The notes beneath the pieces are model-generated. The model ran no database searches. It had not been told where the DNA came from and saw nothing but the letters and a program-made list of their open reading frames with translations. Positions 26,266-35,078 of a stretch of DNA of 64,000 bases are shown one piece after another. This DNA is from Cytobacillus pseudoceanisediminis (GTDB lineage Bacteria; Bacillota; Bacilli; Bacillales; Cytobacillaceae), in assembly GCF_023516215.1 (NCBI RefSeq), contig NZ_CP097349.1, positions 4,492,001-4,556,000 on the forward strand. Direction: 5' to 3'. The position numbers were made by a program, and so were the translations under genes. Within the stretch, counting starts at the first letter, position 1. Each line of letters opens with the position of its first letter.

Positions 26266-27360
26266 ATGAAAAATAAGAAAAGGGCATCGATTTTAACCAC
26301 TTTATCCATTTCGGCTGCACTAATGCTTTCAGCTTGCAGTTCTGAACAGGGATCCAGCTCAAGCTCTGAGAATGAGCAGGGAGAGAAAGAGAATAAGATG
26401 GAAGAAAAGGTAGTTATCTATTCACCGCATGGAAAGGATATTCTATCAAAGTTTGAACAGCAATTCGAGGAAAAATATCAGATTGATGTGGAATGGCTTG
26501 ATATGGGATCACAGGAAATCCTGGACCGGATCCGCTCCGAGAAAAACAATCCACAGGCTGATGTCTGGTGGGGAGCGCCATCTGTAAACTTCGATCAGGC
26601 AAAGGATGAAGGATTATTAAAGCCATATGAGCCTTCATATGCAGGAAGTCTGGCAGAAGGCTTCCATGATCCTGAGTGGCACTGGTCCGGAACAAGCCAA
26701 ACACCGGAAGTCATTATGTATAACAGCAAAGAATTATCAGAAGATGAAGCGCCAAAAGACTGGGATGAGCTTCTCGATCCGAAGTGGAAGGATGAAATCA
26801 TCATCCGCTACCCGCTGGCATCCGGAACAATGAGAACGATTTTTTCAGCGATGATTTACCGTGACTTTAAGGACTCCAAGGATACAGCGGCCGGTTACGA
26901 ATGGCTTGAGAAATTGGATGCCAACACGAAAGAATACGCAGCAAATCCTGAAATGATGTACAACAAGGTGGCCAAAGGGGAAGGAAAGCTATCTGTCTGG
27001 GCAATGCCTGACGTTGTCATGTTAAAAGAAAATAAAAATTATCCATTTGAATTCATCATTCCGGAAAGCGGAACACCCGTCCTGACAGAAGGGATTGCCG
27101 TTGTGAATGATGCTCCGCATCCGAAGGCGGCTGAAGCATTCTATGAGTTTGTCAACACGCCTGAAGCAGCCAAAATTCTTGCAGAGGAATTCTACCGCAT
27201 TCCAACAAGGGATGACGTAGAGGGACTGCCTGAGTGGATTACAGAAACAGAGATTAAGAGCATGGATATCGACTGGAAGGTATTCCAGGAGAACAGCGAC
27301 AGCTGGATGAAGTATTGGGATGAAAACATTAAGAGCGGAGAAAAAGAAATTAAAGAATAG
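26266..27360 (+). CDS. ABC transporter substrate-binding lipoprotein (Fe3+/polyamine-type fold)
   Basis: Extracytoplasmic binding lipoprotein of 364 residues: signal peptide with lipobox MLSAC (Cys24), a Ser/Glu/Lys-rich linker, then a family 1/8-type solute-binding fold (VVIYSPHGKDILSKFEQQFE, DVWWGAPSVNFDQAKDEGLL, LTEGIAVVNDAPHPKAAEAFYEF). This group includes AfuA/FbpA iron and 2-aminoethylphosphonate, thiamine and polyamine binders. The paired Tyr residues typical of ferric binders are not obvious, so an organic solute is more likely. It is followed by its ATPase and a fused permease. Confidence 0.87.
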   Translation: MKNKKRASILTTLSISAALMLSACSSEQGSSSSSENEQGEKENKMEEKVVIYSPHGKDILSKFEQQFEEKYQIDVEWLDMGSQEILDRIRSEKNNPQADVWWGAPSVNFDQAKDEGLLKPYEPSYAGSLAEGFHDPEWHWSGTSQTPEVIMYNSKELSEDEAPKDWDELLDPKWKDEIIIRYPLASGTMRTIFSAMIYRDFKDSKDTAAGYEWLEKLDANTKEYAANPEMMYNKVAKGEGKLSVWAMPDVVMLKENKNYPFEFIIPESGTPVLTEGIAVVNDAPHPKAAEAFYEFVNTPEAAKILAEEFYRIPTRDDVEGLPEWITETEIKSMDIDWKVFQENSDSWMKYWDENIKSGEKEIKE

Positions 27361-27374
27361 GAAGTGTAATAGGT

Positions 27375-28481
27375 ATGGCGTCCATAAACATAGATAATGT
27401 CCAAAAAGCCTTTGGAAAGGTTATTGCAGTCGATCATTTAAATCTGGATATAAAGGATGGGGAATTCTTTACCTTCCTTGGACCAAGTGGATGCGGCAAG
27501 ACCACCACACTTCGGATGATTGCTGGATTCTATTATCCTACTAAAGGTGTTGTCCGTTTCGGCGATAAGGATATGACGCGTGTACCTCCTGAAAAGAGAA
27601 ATACGGGCATGGTTTTCCAAAACTATGCCCTTTTTCCTCACATGACGGTGTTTGAGAATGTCGCTTTTGGATTAAGGGTTAGAAAACTTGGCTCCAAGGA
27701 GCTCAATATAAAAGTCAAGGCTGTATTGCAAAAGGTGAGGCTTGAGCAGTACGCCGATCGTCAGGTGAGCCAGTTAAGCGGAGGTCAGCAGCAGCGTGTC
27801 GCGCTGGCAAGGGCATTGGTGATTGAACCGGAGATTTTGCTCCTGGATGAGCCACTCAGTAACCTGGATGCCAAGCTGCGCGATGAAATGAGAAGCGAAA
27901 TACTGAGATTGCAAAAAGATTATAATATCACCACAATCTATGTTACTCATGATCAGGCAGAAGCTCTATCCATGAGCGATCGGATTGCGGTATTTAACTT
28001 TGGGGTCTGCCACCAGGTGGGAACACCCTCGGAAATCTATAATGAACCAGCCAATGATTTCGTAGCGGGGTTTATCGGGGAAATCAATCTGCTTCCTGTG
28101 AAGATCAGCAGGATAGAAGATGAAAACATTCTTGTACAAGTGCAGAACGGTGAAAGTGCCAGTGAGCTTTCCGTCCGGAATGCCCCATTTAATTATAATC
28201 AGGAAAACAAAGGGAACCTGGCGTTATCCATTCGTCCTGAATCTATTAAAATACTGGAAAAAGAGACGGAAGGGAAAAATATCTTCAAAGGAATGGTTGA
28301 GGAAGTTCATTTCTTTGGCTCCCTCATCAATGTTGTGGTCAGGGCTGCAGGCCTTAAGCTCCAGGTGAATGCCCTGAATAGCGGCTTATCCAGAAACCTG
28401 CAGGCGGGTGCAGAGGTTTGGGTGGAATTGCCTGAAGAGCAGATGCGGATCATTCCTGTGGTGACTGGTGATGCATCATGA
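27375..28481 (+). CDS. ABC transporter ATP-binding protein (PotA/FbpC-like)
   Basis: Importer ATPase of 368 residues: Walker A GPSGCGKTT, Q-loop VFQNYALFPHMTV, signature LSGGQQQR, Walker B ILLLDEP, H-loop YVTHDQAEAL, then a TOBE-type regulatory domain at about 285-360. It energises uptake by the adjoining permease. The start is ATG 27375, 14 bp after the binding-protein gene; the stop overlaps the permease ATG by 4 bp, showing translational coupling. Confidence 0.92.
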   Translation: MASINIDNVQKAFGKVIAVDHLNLDIKDGEFFTFLGPSGCGKTTTLRMIAGFYYPTKGVVRFGDKDMTRVPPEKRNTGMVFQNYALFPHMTVFENVAFGLRVRKLGSKELNIKVKAVLQKVRLEQYADRQVSQLSGGQQQRVALARALVIEPEILLLDEPLSNLDAKLRDEMRSEILRLQKDYNITTIYVTHDQAEALSMSDRIAVFNFGVCHQVGTPSEIYNEPANDFVAGFIGEINLLPVKISRIEDENILVQVQNGESASELSVRNAPFNYNQENKGNLALSIRPESIKILEKETEGKNIFKGMVEEVHFFGSLINVVVRAAGLKLQVNALNSGLSRNLQAGAEVWVELPEEQMRIIPVVTGDAS

Positions 28482-30169
28482 TTAAGAATCGGGATACAAG
28501 GCTGACTCTGCTCCTCCTTATTCCGGTCCTGCTGGTTCTCATAGCTTATGTTCTATACCCCTCTTTACGCACCATAATGGAGAGCCTTCAAAAAGAAGGC
28601 AGCATGACGTTCGGGAATTACAGTGACTTCTTTACCCAGGAATCCAAGACCAATCTGGAAGCCCTGTGGAATTCTGTATATATTTCGGTATTAAGTGTCC
28701 TGGCCAGTGCACTGATCGGCATCCCGCTGGCATTCATTTTTAACCGGTATGATTTTCCGGGCAGAGGCTTCTTTGCATCGGCTGCCATTATGCCGATCGT
28801 CCTGCCGTCATTGGTAGGGGTAATGGCGTTCATGTTCCTGTATGGGGAAACCGGATTGATTCCCAATGCCATTAAAGACCTATTCGGGCTGGATGAAGTG
28901 CCTTTCAAAATAGGCGGTATATCAGGCATTTTGATAGTCCATGCATATACTATGTATGTGTATTTCTATATGACTGTTTCATCAGCCATTAATAAAATTG
29001 ATCCATCTCTTGAAGAAGCTGCGTACAATCTGGGGGCCAATCGTTTTAAAGTGTTTTGGAAAGTAACCTTTCCATTATTGACACCGGCTATTGTAGCCGC
29101 ATCTTTATTGGTGTTTATGATCTCAATGGCATCCTTCAGTGCGCCGTTTCTCCTGGCAGGAGGATTCAGGGTGCTGAGCCTGCAGATTTATTTTTCGAAG
29201 ATTAATGGCGATATGGAAGTGGCCGCCACACAATCGGTTATATTATCGGTTGTATCGATCAGCTTCCTGCTGTTTATGCGCTGGTACCAAAACCGCAAGG
29301 ATTACCGGATGGCATCTAAAGGAATTGGCGCCCATCGCAGTGAAGTCAATAATCCTGTTTTGAAGTGGATACTGGTCTTTACAGGAATCGTGGGAGTCAT
29401 CATTCTGCTGCTTCCGCATTTCACGATTCTCCTTCTATCGCTCGTACCGGACGGAACTTGGACGTGGCAGACCTATCCATCGGTATTTAATTTTGAAAAT
29501 TATCGTTTGTTGTTCCAGGATCCGAACATATTCAAGCCATTGAAAAATAGCTTGATCCTGTCGGTTATTGCTACAGCAGGGAATCTGGTCTTTGGGGTAT
29601 TGGCATCCTATGTGCTCGTTAAACGGAAATTTGTTGGAAAAAGCTTTGTGGATATTTTAGTTATGATTCCATGGGCTTTGCCGGCTACCGTTATCGGGAT
29701 GAATCTGATTTTTGCTTTTAATGAGCCAACCATCTTCTCATTTGGCAACATTCTCGTCGGCACATTCTGGATTTTGCCTCTGGCCTATTTTATCCGCCAT
29801 ATTCCATTGGTCGTCAGATCCACCAATGCTGTACTGGAGCAATTGGATGATTCCATAGAAGAAGCCTCAAGAAGCCTTGGGGCAAAGTGGTTCTATACGT
29901 TCAGAAAAGTAATCCTTCCGATTATTATGCCAGGGGTTTTATCAGGGACATTACTGGCATTCGTGGAGTCAGTCGGTGAATTTCCGACTTCGGTATTGCT
30001 GTATACCCTTTCAAACCGCCCTATTTCCATCGAGATTATGAATCAGCTGAGAATGTTCAATATGGGCCAGGCGGCAGCTTACGGTATGATCCAGATTACT
30101 TTAATCGCACTGGTTCTGTTCATATCAAACAAGTTTTTTGGAGTTAAGGCTGAAAAATCATTGTCTTAA
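28478..30169 (+). CDS. ABC transporter permease, two membrane domains fused
   Basis: Integral membrane importer subunit of 563 residues with about 12 segments and two BPD_transp_1 halves. Both carry the EAA loop that contacts the ATPase: EEAAYNLGANRFKVFWKVTF in the first half and EEASRSLGAKWFYTFRKVIL in the second. The fused arrangement is typical of iron(III), thiamine and phosphonate-type importers (FbpB/ThiP-like). It completes a three-gene importer. The lyase gene follows 15 bp downstream in the same operon. Confidence 0.9.
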   Translation: MIKNRDTRLTLLLLIPVLLVLIAYVLYPSLRTIMESLQKEGSMTFGNYSDFFTQESKTNLEALWNSVYISVLSVLASALIGIPLAFIFNRYDFPGRGFFASAAIMPIVLPSLVGVMAFMFLYGETGLIPNAIKDLFGLDEVPFKIGGISGILIVHAYTMYVYFYMTVSSAINKIDPSLEEAAYNLGANRFKVFWKVTFPLLTPAIVAASLLVFMISMASFSAPFLLAGGFRVLSLQIYFSKINGDMEVAATQSVILSVVSISFLLFMRWYQNRKDYRMASKGIGAHRSEVNNPVLKWILVFTGIVGVIILLLPHFTILLLSLVPDGTWTWQTYPSVFNFENYRLLFQDPNIFKPLKNSLILSVIATAGNLVFGVLASYVLVKRKFVGKSFVDILVMIPWALPATVIGMNLIFAFNEPTIFSFGNILVGTFWILPLAYFIRHIPLVVRSTNAVLEQLDDSIEEASRSLGAKWFYTFRKVILPIIMPGVLSGTLLAFVESVGEFPTSVLLYTLSNRPISIEIMNQLRMFNMGQAAAYGMIQITLIALVLFISNKFFGVKAEKSLS

Positions 30170-30184
30170 AACGGAGTTGAAAAA

Positions 30185-31675
30185 ATGAGCAAATTAGAAG
30201 AGTTTATTAAAAATGAAGGCCTTGTCTTTCCCGGCAAAACATATGCAGAAGAACTGCTGATGCCCGTTTTTAATGACCAGCGGGACTATCTGTTCCATGT
30301 CATGTTCGATATTCATCGGGCACATGTGATCATGCTGGCAGAAAAGGGGATCATTCCTGAAGAAGAAGCAAGAACCATGCTGGAAGGAATTAATAAAGTG
30401 GCAATGTCAGACACCAGCTCATTATCCTACCAGCCTCAATTTGAAGATCTCTTTTTTATGATGGAAGCGAAAATAGGAGAAGAGATTGGCGATGAATTGG
30501 CCGGAAAAATCCACATTGCCCGGAGCCGGAATGATATGGGGATCGCGATGTACAGGCTGGTGCTAAGAGAACATTTGCTGCAGCTCCTTGGAAGTGCTTA
30601 TCAGCTTAGTGAGGCATTGCTGGAGCAGGCTGAAGAGCATAAAGAGACCTATATGACCGGCTATACCCATACACAGCCGGCCCAGCCGACCACTTTGGGG
30701 CATTATCTCCTGGCCGTTTATGATGTTCTCCAAAGGGATATTAAACGGCTTTGGGCTGCTTATAAAACCGTTAACAAATCCTCGCTCGGTGCAGCGGCTC
30801 TTACGACGACCGGTTTTCCGATTTGCAGGGACCGCACCCGTGACCTATTGGGATTTGAAGGAATTATTGAAAACTCATATGACTCGATTGCGGGAGCAGA
30901 TTACCTGCTGGAAACCTCATCAGCCCTGATGACCTGCATGGTGAATACCGGCCGGTGGATCCAGGACTTCCTTCAGCATGTAACAAGAGAGTTTGGCACC
31001 TTCCAGGTGGCGGATCCTTACGTGCAGGTAAGCAGCATTATGCCTCAAAAAAGGAACCCCGTTTCCATTGAGCACTCCAGATCCATTGCCAGCAGCGCCT
31101 ACGGTGAAGCATATGCAGCCATGAACATGGTTCATAATACGCCATTTGGGGATATCGTTGATACAGAAGATGATCTGCAGCCTCATTTGTATCGTGCTTT
31201 TACGAATGCCAATCGGGTATTAAAGCTGATGTACGCAGTGATTGCCACTTTAAAAGTCAATAAAGACCATGCAAAAGAAATGGCCAAAAAGTCGTGCATC
31301 ACGATCACCGAACTGGCGGACACTCTGGCAAGAGACTACAGCATACCTTTCCGGAAGGCCCACTCCATTGCCAGCTATATTTCAAAACAAACCGTGAAGG
31401 ATCAGAAAGAACTGTGCGACTGGAAAGTGGAGGACGTGAATGAAGTCATTCAGGGATATGTTCCCGTTTCCCTTTCAGAGGAAGAGTGGAAGAAAATCAT
31501 TTCTCCTGAATACTTTGTGCAGATCCGCAGCCTTCAGGGAGGACCGAATCCGGATGAGGTCTCGAGAATGATCAAGGATCGGAATGAAACCCTCACAGGG
31601 GATCTGTTGAGCTATGAGGGGATTGTGAGAGGGCTTAAGGAGAAGCGGGAGAATTTGATTAACTTTACATTTTAA
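30185..31675 (+). CDS. Argininosuccinate lyase-family lyase (catabolic paralog)
   Basis: Fumarase/aspartase-superfamily lyase of 496 residues. Family signatures are SRNDMG (SRNDQV in true ArgH), YTHTQPAQP and the mobile catalytic loop VSSIMPQKRNPVSIEHSR with the catalytic Ser. Members release fumarate from N-succinyl compounds. The changed residue after SRND, SIEHSR in place of SLELIR, and the setting after an ABC importer and ROK regulator, with no argG, argue against arginine synthesis. More likely it splits an imported N-succinyl-type or similar compound, as the ArgH-like EDDS lyase does. The product cannot be named from sequence. It ends the operon at a terminator. Confidence 0.8.
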   Translation: MSKLEEFIKNEGLVFPGKTYAEELLMPVFNDQRDYLFHVMFDIHRAHVIMLAEKGIIPEEEARTMLEGINKVAMSDTSSLSYQPQFEDLFFMMEAKIGEEIGDELAGKIHIARSRNDMGIAMYRLVLREHLLQLLGSAYQLSEALLEQAEEHKETYMTGYTHTQPAQPTTLGHYLLAVYDVLQRDIKRLWAAYKTVNKSSLGAAALTTTGFPICRDRTRDLLGFEGIIENSYDSIAGADYLLETSSALMTCMVNTGRWIQDFLQHVTREFGTFQVADPYVQVSSIMPQKRNPVSIEHSRSIASSAYGEAYAAMNMVHNTPFGDIVDTEDDLQPHLYRAFTNANRVLKLMYAVIATLKVNKDHAKEMAKKSCITITELADTLARDYSIPFRKAHSIASYISKQTVKDQKELCDWKVEDVNEVIQGYVPVSLSEEEWKKIISPEYFVQIRSLQGGPNPDEVSRMIKDRNETLTGDLLSYEGIVRGLKEKRENLINFTF

Positions 31676-31679
31676 TTTG

Positions 31680-31727
31680 AAAAGCGAATTTCGCTGGAGC
31701 ATATGCGGGATTCGCTTTTTCTTTTTA
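31680..31727 (+). terminator. Intrinsic terminator after the ArgH-like gene
   Basis: AAAGCGAAT (31681-31689) pairs with ATTCGCTTT (31710-31718), followed by TTCTTTTT. Confidence 0.85.
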
Positions 31728-31780
31728 TCTTTTATTTCTTGAAAAATATAATATGATAAGAATTAGAGGGGGTGAGTGAG

Positions 31781-32344
31781 ATGAAAAAAAGTTTACTCGC
31801 AGTACTCAGCTTAGGATTAATATCCGGTGTAATTTATTTTTTGGCTTCATACACCGCAGAACCTGCAAAGCCAGTTATCCCTGCTGTTTCCCTGGAAAAG
31901 GATATCTGTGAAAGAGTTTCAGAACAATTTGGCGAAGACTGCCAGCGGGTTCTATTGTTTGACCCCCATTCACGATTAGTTTTTGCAGAGACCAATTCGG
32001 GAATTATCCCTGTTCTGACCAATCAGGAATTTACAGAATTTAAGAAGTTCATATATCCGATGATGGATTTCCAGGAATTCAGCGAAGAAAAAGGAGATAG
32101 GGGAGCCATCGACTGGCGGGCAGATAATAAGTCTGAGAAGGATTTTGCCATCCTATATGGATTTGCTGAGGATGATGCCAAAACCATCATAATTAACAGT
32201 GAAGGAAATATCCAGCCAACCCGCTTTCTTGTTCGGGATAACTTGTGGGTTTGGTATGCTGTTTTCGAGAAAGATGAAATTAAATTGCCGGTTGAGGTTA
32301 CAGTTTATGATGCAGATGGACACATTGTTAAGGGAAATGAATAA
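31781..32344 (+). CDS. Small exported or membrane-anchored protein of unknown function
   Basis: A 187-residue protein starting MKKSLLAVLSLGLISGVIYFLAS, a signal peptide or single N-terminal membrane anchor, followed by a hydrophilic outer domain with two Cys (DICERVSEQFGEDC) that could form a disulfide. No family was recognised. ATG 31781 is preferred over GTG 31772 because GAGGGGGTGA lies just before it and the signal then starts at residue 1. It is monocistronic, with terminators on both sides. Confidence 0.75.
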   Translation: MKKSLLAVLSLGLISGVIYFLASYTAEPAKPVIPAVSLEKDICERVSEQFGEDCQRVLLFDPHSRLVFAETNSGIIPVLTNQEFTEFKKFIYPMMDFQEFSEEKGDRGAIDWRADNKSEKDFAILYGFAEDDAKTIIINSEGNIQPTRFLVRDNLWVWYAVFEKDEIKLPVEVTVYDADGHIVKGNE

Positions 32345-32355
32345 GCATATCCTCC

Positions 32356-32383
32356 ACTTCCTATTCAATCAGGAAGTTTTTTT
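32356..32383 (+). terminator. Intrinsic terminator
   Basis: ACTTCCT (32356-32362) pairs with AGGAAGT (32371-32377), followed by a T7 tract. Confidence 0.8.
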
Positions 32384-32546
32384 ATTTCCGCTGATTATCC
32401 ATGAGTCCAATCCTTGCAAAAACCACCTTACAGAATTCGGACTTCAATTTGTGTAATACAGGAGTATAATACGTAGTAAGCAGACAATTCGATGAATTTA
32501 GAGTCTGACTTTTTGCAAACTTACTATTATAGAATCAGGTAAAGGA

Positions 32547-32558
32547 GGGAGCGCTCCC
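32547..32558. promoter_or_regulatory. Palindrome between ribosome site and start codon of the PTS regulator
   Basis: GGGAGCGCTCCC is a perfect 12-nt palindrome that overlaps the end of AAAGGAGGGAG and stops 1 nt before ATG 32560. It could pair in mRNA or bind a repressor. Confidence 0.35.
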
Positions 32559-32559
32559 G

Positions 32560-34676
32560 ATGATTCTTGACCAGCGCTGCATGACGATTTTGACGAAAAT
32601 GGTCCATGCGCCTACACATGTTTCTCCGCAGGAGCTTATGGAAGAATTACAGATTTCCAAGCGGACCGTTTATTATGATGTTGACAAAATTAATAGCTGG
32701 CTCAAAGACCAGGGTTTAGATGAGCTGAAGTATATCCGTGCTGCTGGATTTTTCTTGATGAAGAAGAAAAGCAGCAGGTTAAACAGCGGCTGCACTCGTT
32801 TGATAAAGCTGCCGGTTATGAGTTTTCACGAAAAGAAAGAATGGCCTGGACTGCCATACTCATCCTGACCCGCGAGAAAACCATTTATCTGCAGGATCTG
32901 ATGGATAAGCTGGGTGTCAGCAGAAGTACGCTTCTGGCAGATATCAAGGAATTAAAAAAGCAGCTTAACCAGTACCAGGTTCAGTTGAATTTCCATAAAT
33001 CTTCAGGCTACTTTATTGCCGGTGAGGAGCAGGATAAGCGGAAAATGCTGATTTACTGCCTATCACAGGTTTTAACCAATCGCGGCTGGAATGATCTATT
33101 ATCCGAAGTTCAGTTAACCATCCAGGACACGCCTGGACTGTCACCTGAAATGTTTCAGCGTACTGATTTAGAAACGATCTATGAGATTCTGAATGAAAGT
33201 GAATCATTTTCCGGTGTTCATTACACAGATGAAGTAATGGAGACGCTGAGTGCCCATATATTTATGCTGATCAAAAGGTTTAACCAGGAAAAATACATCA
33301 AGATGGATCCTGTTGAAAAACAGGTCATTAAAGAAACAAAAGAGTACACCGCTGCTCGATTTATTTGCCGGAAAATTGAAAGCGGTTTCCAGCTTGAAGT
33401 TCCTGATGATGAAGCCTGTTATCTTGCAACCTACCTGTTGGGTGCGAAAATAAGCGACTATGATACACATGAGCTGGAAAACCAGGACCTTGAGATCCTT
33501 AAATCAATGGCAGTAAGAATGGTCGATGATTTTCAAAAATATGCGTGCGTATTTTTCCAAAATCGGAAGGAGCTTGAACGGAATTTATTGATTCATTTAA
33601 AGCCCGCTTACTTCCGAATCAAATATGGGATCGAACTGGAGAATCCATTATCCAAATCTGTACAGGAGTCTTATCAGGATCTGTTTATTCTAACCAAAAA
33701 AGTGGTTCATCATTTTGAATACGTGCTGGGCAAAAAAGTATCTGATGATGAAGCGGCCTATATTGCGATGCACTTTGGAGGCTGGATTGATAAAGAAGGC
33801 GTCAGGGTGGAAGCCCGCAAAAAAGCGGCTGTGGTGTGTGCCAGCGGAATCGGCACGTCACGAATCCTTCAGAAACAAATTGAAGATCTCATGCCGTTTG
33901 TCGATGTGGCGAATGTATACACCGTCCGTGAATATGAGAAAGCGTCCCTGGCAGATTTGGACTTTGTCATTTCGACAACGCCAGTATCCCGGAAACATGT
34001 ACCGGTGTTTATTGTAAATCCGATTCTTAACCCGTCTGAGAAGGAATCTCTGCTTAAGCAGGTTCAGGCATCAGAAAAAAGGCCGAAATCAGAAAACATA
34101 GACGCATTGATGGACATTATCCGGAAGCATGCAGATATAAATGACGAAAGCATGCTGATCCAGGAATTGAAGGTTTACTATCAATCAAATAAAGAAGCAA
34201 AAAGTGAGGTGGATCAAAAGCCAATGTTAAATGAAGTTCTAACCGCCGATAAAATTCAATTTGCAGATTCGGCTGCAAGCTGGCAGGAAGCACTGCAAAT
34301 GGCATCACAGCCGCTATTGGCCGATCAATCCATCAGCCAGCATTATATTGATGCCATGATTGAAAACGTGAATGAAATGGGACCATATATTGTCATCGCG
34401 CCGGGAATAGCCCTTCCTCATGCCCGCCCTGAAGCTGGCGTGAACAAGCTGGGAATGAGCTTCCTGCAATTAAAGGAAAGCTGTGCTTTTTCGGAAAAGC
34501 CGGAGCATCAGGTAAGATTATTCTTTGTGCTGGCAGCCATCGATAATGAAACCCATTTAAAAGCATTATCCCAGCTGTCTAAAATGCTGTCTGACAGCGA
34601 TAACCTTGAAAAACTGCAGAATGCTGATACTCAAGCTGACGTATTAGAAATCATTAATCAATATTCACAAGACTAA
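32560..34676 (+). CDS. PRD-containing PTS transcriptional regulator (BglG/MtlR type) with EIIB and EIIA domains, frame broken once
   Basis: Reconstructed protein of about 705 residues. One T is missing in the run at 32749-32753; repair joins ISKRTVYYDVDKINSWL...RAAGFF to LDEEEKQQVKQRLHSF. Domains in order: N-terminal HTH (about 8-60), second HTH (about 95-150, LGVSRSTLLADIKELKK), two PRDs with regulatory His (HIFMLIKRF, YIAMHFGGWID), an EIIB-like domain (VVCASGIGTSRIL, Cys) and a C-terminal type-2 EIIA domain (IALPHARPEAG, His). Phosphorylation by HPr and EII proteins would set its activity on the downstream PTS genes, which start 11 bp after its stop. No separate EIIA gene is present. Confidence 0.88.
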
Positions 34677-34687
34677 GGAGGAAAAAA

Positions 34688-34957
34688 ATGAAAAAAATTC
34701 TAGTAGTATGCGGAAACGGACTTGGAAGCAGCTTTATCGTAGAAATGAATGTGAAAACAGTTTTAAGCCAACTGGGAGTGGAAGCAGATGTTTCACATAC
34801 TGATTTAACTACGGCTAAATCTGAAAAAGCAGATATCTACCTGGGATCTAAAGACCTGATTTCCACTTTGGATGACGGAACAAGAACGATCATTGGTTTG
34901 ACAAACATCCTTGACCAAAACGAGCTAAAAGCTGCATTGGAATCCCATTTATCATAA
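34688..34957 (+). CDS. PTS ascorbate/lactose-type EIIB component (SgaB/UlaB-like)
   Basis: A complete 89-residue EIIB domain. The phospho-accepting Cys is in VVCGNGLGSS (about residue 8), typical of the ascorbate (Ula/Sga) and galactitol families. It passes phosphate from an EIIA domain to the sugar bound by EIIC. Start ATG behind AAGGAGG. A small GGCGA-TAGAC-TCGCC hairpin (34975-34989) lies in the 121-bp gap before the EIIC gene. Confidence 0.87.
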   Translation: MKKILVVCGNGLGSSFIVEMNVKTVLSQLGVEADVSHTDLTTAKSEKADIYLGSKDLISTLDDGTRTIIGLTNILDQNELKAALESHLS

Positions 34958-35078
34958 TAGAGAAAGAAAGGGCAGGCGATAGACTCGCCCGCTGAAAAAT
35001 AAAAAGAACAAATACAGTATAACCTGAAAAACTGTTAGATGAAAGATAGATACAGAGGATTTAAAAGGAGGGGTAAAC

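Noticed and set aside
22224..31675. Bacillithiol metabolism for the PIG-L and ArgH-like genes
   Set aside because: BshB deacetylases are small cytoplasmic proteins; this one is secreted, large and carries NEW3 domains, and no BshA or BshC is present.
30185..31675. Arginine biosynthesis argH
   Set aside because: No argG neighbour, altered signature residues and position at the end of an importer operon.
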